Source of the DNA: Micromonospora cathayae
Lineage (GTDB): Bacteria; Actinomycetota; Actinomycetes; Mycobacteriales; Micromonosporaceae
Assembly: GCF_028993575.1 (NCBI RefSeq)
Contig: NZ_CP118615.1
Location: 5,671,001-5,735,000 of the forward strand
Length of the DNA stretch: 64,000 nt
Direction of reading: 5' to 3'
The first letter of the stretch is position 1; every line of letters begins with the position of its first letter. The translations under genes were made by a program, and so were the position numbers. Under the pieces are notes generated by a model. It had not been told where the DNA came from and searched no databases. It was given only the letters and a program-made list of their open reading frames with translations. This document shows, one piece after another, positions 60,484-64,000 of this stretch.

Positions 60484-63400
60484 ATGGGTGACTTCCACAT
60501 CCCCAACGACCCCAACTGGCAGTGGGCGTACGACGCGATCCTCTACACCGTCGGTGAGGAGTTCCCCAAGGGCGACCCGTCCGCACTGAAGGACCTCAGC
60601 AACGAACTCGAGGGCCTCAGCCGGACCCTGTACGACACCATCGGCGCGACGCAGGCTCTCGGTTTCGGACTGCACGGCAACCTCGACAGCCCGGCCGGTG
60701 ACGCGTTCCAGGAGTACCAACGGACGATCACCGGACCGCTCCCGCAGGGGTCCGGGAAGCTGCTGATCGCGGGTCACGTCGCCGACCAGGCCAACCAGCA
60801 GATCGACTACGGGCAGACCCAGATCGTCGTCGCGGCGTTCATGATCGTCGTGGAGATCGCCCTGGCCATGGCCTCCGGCTTCGGTGCCACGCTCATCCCG
60901 GCGTACATCAAGATCGGCCAGCGGGTCACCCAGGCGCTGCTCGACCGTCTCAAGAACGACCTGTACCTGCTGCTCCTCCGCCTCGCGCAGGAGGCGGCGG
61001 AGGAGGGCGCGCAGGAAGGCGCCGAGAACATCATCGCCCAGGCCATCGTGCTCGGAAAGGGCAACAAGGACGGCGGTTTCGACTTCTCGGACTTCTTCCT
61101 CTCGGTGGGCGCGGGTGCCTTCATCGGCGGCGTCGCCGGCGGTGTCCACCAGATCGGCGGTCGGTACTTTCCCAAGTTCAGCGGCACCGCACACGGCCAG
61201 GCCGGGCTGGGCGCGATCGGCGAGGTGCTCGGCGAGTTCGCGTTCATGGCGATGATCGGCGGGCTCTCCGACTTCAACGCGCTGGCCACCGCGGTGTCCT
61301 CCGTGGTCGGCTCCTACGCCACCCGGTACGCGCACGACACCGGCGAGTACCTCGGCGACGGGCCGCCGGACGCCGGCAAGCTGGACGGCCCGCCGGAGAA
61401 CAAGAACCTGGCCGCTCTCGACGGCGGACCGGACCCGGCCGGGAACCGATCCTCCGGCGGGGACAACGAGAAGGGCCCTCGCCACGAGTCCACCCCGCAG
61501 GGTCCGTCCGGAACCGGCGACGAGCAGACCGACGGCCCGCACACCACCGGCGACGACACCACCCGCGACGGGCCGGGCGGCGACGGAAGCACCGGCGACG
61601 GGCCAGGCGACGACGACACCACCGGCGACGGAAGCGGCGGCGACGGACCGGGCGGCCAGGGACGGTCCGACCGCAGTGGACCGCCGCCGCTGCTGGACGC
61701 GCCCCCCGTCGTGCCGCCACCTGTCGTGCAGCCGCCCACCGCCAGGACCACCGATCCCGTGCCGCCGCCGGTCCTCGTGGACGCCACCCAGCCCCGGCCG
61801 AACGGATCAGGCGGTCCGACCGGCTCCGACGACCGGCCGCCACCGCCCGTCCTGTCGCCTTCCGGGCCGTACCCGGGGCCGACCGACGCCGCCGACACGC
61901 GTCAGGGGCTACCGGACTTCGAGACCCTGCCCGTCGGTCCCGGCCCGATCCGGGGCGACGCCGGCCCGCCGGGCGGCCCGGACCCGACGGTCACCGACGG
62001 TACGTCGACCACCGACCGGCCGCCGACCGTACGCCAGCCCGAGTCGGGGCCGCCCACCCAGCCCGAGACACAGCCACCGGTACGCACGGACGGCCAGGGG
62101 CAGCAGCCTCCGTCGCTGACGTCACCGTCGACCACCGATCCGACCACCGAACCGGTCAGCCCGACCACCCAGCCGAGCACCCAGCCGATCAACCCCGTCA
62201 CCAACCCGACGAACGGCCCGACCGATCCCCCGGCGGACCTGACCCAGCCACGCGACACCCAGCCGACCGCCCCCGTCCCCGAGAGCACCACCGAGTCCGG
62301 GCCACCGGTCGGCTCCACCGATCGTCCGTCGACCTCGCCGATCGCGCAGGCCGGACCGACCGGCAGCGGACTCGATCCGACGGGCACCCAGACCGGTCCG
62401 ACGGGCACGCAGACCGGTCCGGGGAGCAGCGATGTCGGTGCCGTGCCGCCGGTCGTCAACGGTGACCGTCCGACCCGGACGGACGCACCGCCTGTCCGGG
62501 CGGGCTCGGAGTTCAGCGCCAGCCCGGCAGACCCGTCGAGCACCGGAAACCCGCACCCGGTGGGCCGAACGCCGGTGGCCCCGGTGGTCGATCCGGAGGA
62601 CGTGGTCTGGGGCAGCCGGGACAGTGGGTCCCCGGCAGTCGTCACGCCTGCCGGCCCGGTACCGGTGTCCACCGCGACCGACGCCACCCCGGCCGGCACG
62701 TCACGCTCCACCGGCCCGGCCAGCCCACCCCCGACCGAGACCGGACCCTCCGGACCCCCGACCCGCACCGCAAGCGGACCCAGCGGGCAGCAGACCCGTG
62801 CCGGAAGCGAACCCATCCGACAGCAGGACCAGGGCTCCGACGTCGGCCCGACGGACCCGGGGCCGTCGGACCCGGGGCCGGCCGCGCCGATCGCCGGCGT
62901 GACGGATCCCCCTGCCGTCGACGTCGACGCCGTGATCACCAGCCTGAACAGGCTGCGCATCGACGGTGTCGGCGTGTTGATCTCGGACCTGGAACACCTG
63001 CGCATCGGTGACGAGCCGGCCCCGGACCCGATGCAGATCGACCTGCCAGAGCCGCAGCCGGCAGTCCACGTCCAACCGCCCTCACCACGACAACCGACCT
63101 CCGACGAGCAGGGCTCGACGTCGGAACAACAACCGGCCTCAGGGCAAGAGCCGGCTTCGGAACAACAACCAACGTCGGAGCAGGAGCCGAGGACGGAGCA
63201 GGAGCCGACAACCGAACAGCAGCCGGCACGGGACCGGCGGTCTGAGCCGGAACCGGAGAACCAGCCACCAGCACAGCCGGAGTCGCAGCTTCAGCCACAG
63301 CCGCAGCTCGCGATGCCGCCGGCACCGCCGACCGCCCCGCCCAGCCCGCTGGGCGAGCAGTTCGTGCTGCTCCGGGCCGCAGCGGCGAACCCCGAACTGG

Positions 63401-64000
63401 GCGAGCAGGACCGGGCCGTCCTCATCGCACAGCGGGACGCGGCCTTCGTGGCGCTGCTGGATCACGTCTCGGTCGTACCGGGGCCGGGCCTGCCCCCGGT
63501 CATCACCGCCAACAGCATCACCCACCGGGACGCCAGCGGCGATCTGGCCATCGTCCGGGACGCCCTGATGCCGGACCTCGGCACGGTCAACCCGGTCAAG
63601 CTGGGCGGGCAGGACACCAACTGTCACCTGACGGTCCAGATCGTCGACCGGATGGCGGCGGGGCATCCCGCGCAGCCGGCCCCGAAGGCCGGTCTGATGC
63701 GCGGGCTGCACACGCTCGAGACGCAGATGGGCGGGACGTTCGGCCAGCCGACCGACATCTACGGGGCCGTCCAGACGCTGGGCGCGCTGCCGCCGGGCTC
63801 GCGTACCGTGCTGGCCTGGTCGTTCCCCACCGCGCAGACCGCCCAGGGCGCGCCGGTGGCCGGACACCTGGTCAACGCGTTCCGACTCGCCACCGGGCAC
63901 GTGGTGATGGTGGACGGGCAGGCGGGCGACCTGGCGAGCCCGCCCAGCGGGGCGGAGAACCCGGCCTTCCACGTCATGCCGACCCACGTCCCGGCCACGG
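60484..64000 (+). CDS. T7SS polymorphic toxin with papain-like/glutamine-deamidase-type C-terminus (partial)
   Basis: The frame is open from ATG 60484 to the window edge (1172 codons). The N-terminal 100 residues are a WXG-like helical export domain (PNDPNWQWAYDAILYTVGEE; DLSNELEGLSRTLYDTIGAT). Hydrophobic segments follow at about 118-150 (VVAAFMIVVEIALAMASGFG) and 205-225. A 650-residue Pro/Thr/Gly/Gln-rich linker spans about 300-960. The C-terminal region has a papain-like/toxin-glutamine-deamidase pattern: Cys1047 in QDTNCHLTVQIVDR, His1128 in VAGHLVNAFRLATGH and Asp1144/Gln1146 in VVMVDGQAGD. Such domains deamidate or cleave target proteins. An immunity gene would lie beyond the edge. Confidence 0.88.
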   Translation, partial: MGDFHIPNDPNWQWAYDAILYTVGEEFPKGDPSALKDLSNELEGLSRTLYDTIGATQALGFGLHGNLDSPAGDAFQEYQRTITGPLPQGSGKLLIAGHVADQANQQIDYGQTQIVVAAFMIVVEIALAMASGFGATLIPAYIKIGQRVTQALLDRLKNDLYLLLLRLAQEAAEEGAQEGAENIIAQAIVLGKGNKDGGFDFSDFFLSVGAGAFIGGVAGGVHQIGGRYFPKFSGTAHGQAGLGAIGEVLGEFAFMAMIGGLSDFNALATAVSSVVGSYATRYAHDTGEYLGDGPPDAGKLDGPPENKNLAALDGGPDPAGNRSSGGDNEKGPRHESTPQGPSGTGDEQTDGPHTTGDDTTRDGPGGDGSTGDGPGDDDTTGDGSGGDGPGGQGRSDRSGPPPLLDAPPVVPPPVVQPPTARTTDPVPPPVLVDATQPRPNGSGGPTGSDDRPPPPVLSPSGPYPGPTDAADTRQGLPDFETLPVGPGPIRGDAGPPGGPDPTVTDGTSTTDRPPTVRQPESGPPTQPETQPPVRTDGQGQQPPSLTSPSTTDPTTEPVSPTTQPSTQPINPVTNPTNGPTDPPADLTQPRDTQPTAPVPESTTESGPPVGSTDRPSTSPIAQAGPTGSGLDPTGTQTGPTGTQTGPGSSDVGAVPPVVNGDRPTRTDAPPVRAGSEFSASPADPSSTGNPHPVGRTPVAPVVDPEDVVWGSRDSGSPAVVTPAGPVPVSTATDATPAGTSRSTGPASPPPTETGPSGPPTRTASGPSGQQTRAGSEPIRQQDQGSDVGPTDPGPSDPGPAAPIAGVTDPPAVDVDAVITSLNRLRIDGVGVLISDLEHLRIGDEPAPDPMQIDLPEPQPAVHVQPPSPRQPTSDEQGSTSEQQPASGQEPASEQQPTSEQEPRTEQEPTTEQQPARDRRSEPEPENQPPAQPESQLQPQPQLAMPPAPPTAPPSPLGEQFVLLRAAAANPELGEQDRAVLIAQRDAAFVALLDHVSVVPGPGLPPVITANSITHRDASGDLAIVRDALMPDLGTVNPVKLGGQDTNCHLTVQIVDRMAAGHPAQPAPKAGLMRGLHTLETQMGGTFGQPTDIYGAVQTLGALPPGSRTVLAWSFPTAQTAQGAPVAGHLVNAFRLATGHVVMVDGQAGDLASPPSGAENPAFHVMPTHVPAT

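Noticed and set aside
60406..61542. Minus-strand frame (about 378 codons) opposite the toxin gene
   Set aside because: Antisense to the open toxin frame, which continues to the edge with WXG-like and papain-like features.

Overview
The window is high-GC actinomycete DNA (dense genes, GTG/ATG/TTG starts, GC-rich third positions). DivIVA/Wag31-type proteins, a furA-katG pair, SARP regulators and an ESX-type (type VII) secretion locus point to a filamentous actinobacterium. Micromonosporaceae (Micromonospora-like) is my best guess from overall gene style, not from a marker gene.

Left end (1-3567): a graspetide RiPP locus on the minus strand, with precursor peptide, intervening hairpin and ATP-grasp maturase cut by the window edge. 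A LuxR-family regulator is divergent from it, followed by a secreted cell-wall amidase. 3717-8579: a persulfide/sulfide detoxification operon with a CstR-like repressor, two CsoR/CstR-type inverted-repeat operators, a CstB-like persulfide dioxygenase-rhodanese fusion, a membrane rhodanese and a TauE-type exporter, then an NDH-2-like flavoprotein and a strong terminator.

The standout region is 9600-17199. A PRMT-like methyltransferase is followed, one base after its stop, by a protein matching the N-nitrosourea synthase SznF in length and in all ten metal-ligand positions, each offset by one residue from the published SznF numbering. A small Rieske protein, an ATP-grasp ligase, a LysE exporter, an MFS exporter and an alpha/beta hydrolase continue on the same strand, mostly with 4- to 13-base overlaps. 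This looks like a biosynthetic cluster for an N-nitroso(urea) metabolite related to streptozotocin, final product unknown.

17281-29944 is mixed: a secreted serine protease, two tandem DivIVA-like proteins, a second copy of an unusual cold-shock protein, furA-katG, a PatB/MalY-type PLP enzyme with a repetitive insertion, a CaCA exchanger, a lipoprotein, a VOC protein, an atypical LuxR regulator and a small unknown. 30256-36182 holds two large SARP-type regulators in tandem, facing a membrane Ser/Thr kinase with an extracellular discoidin domain.

38113-64000 is a type VII secretion locus. The minus-strand block, in reading order, is two WXG100 proteins, an unknown 304-aa protein, a long WXG/proline-rich protein, a small charged protein, EccC, EccD, EccB, a pseudo-ADP-ribosyltransferase-like protein, an EccA-like AAA protein with a beta-helix, a YbaB-like protein and a second pseudo-ADP-ribosyltransferase-like protein. 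Divergently transcribed are another YbaB-like protein, a 293-aa protein and a polymorphic toxin running off the right edge with a papain-like/glutamine-deamidase-type C-terminus. No EccE or mycosin is present in the window. I saw no tRNA, rRNA, CRISPR array, insertion sequence or phage genes.
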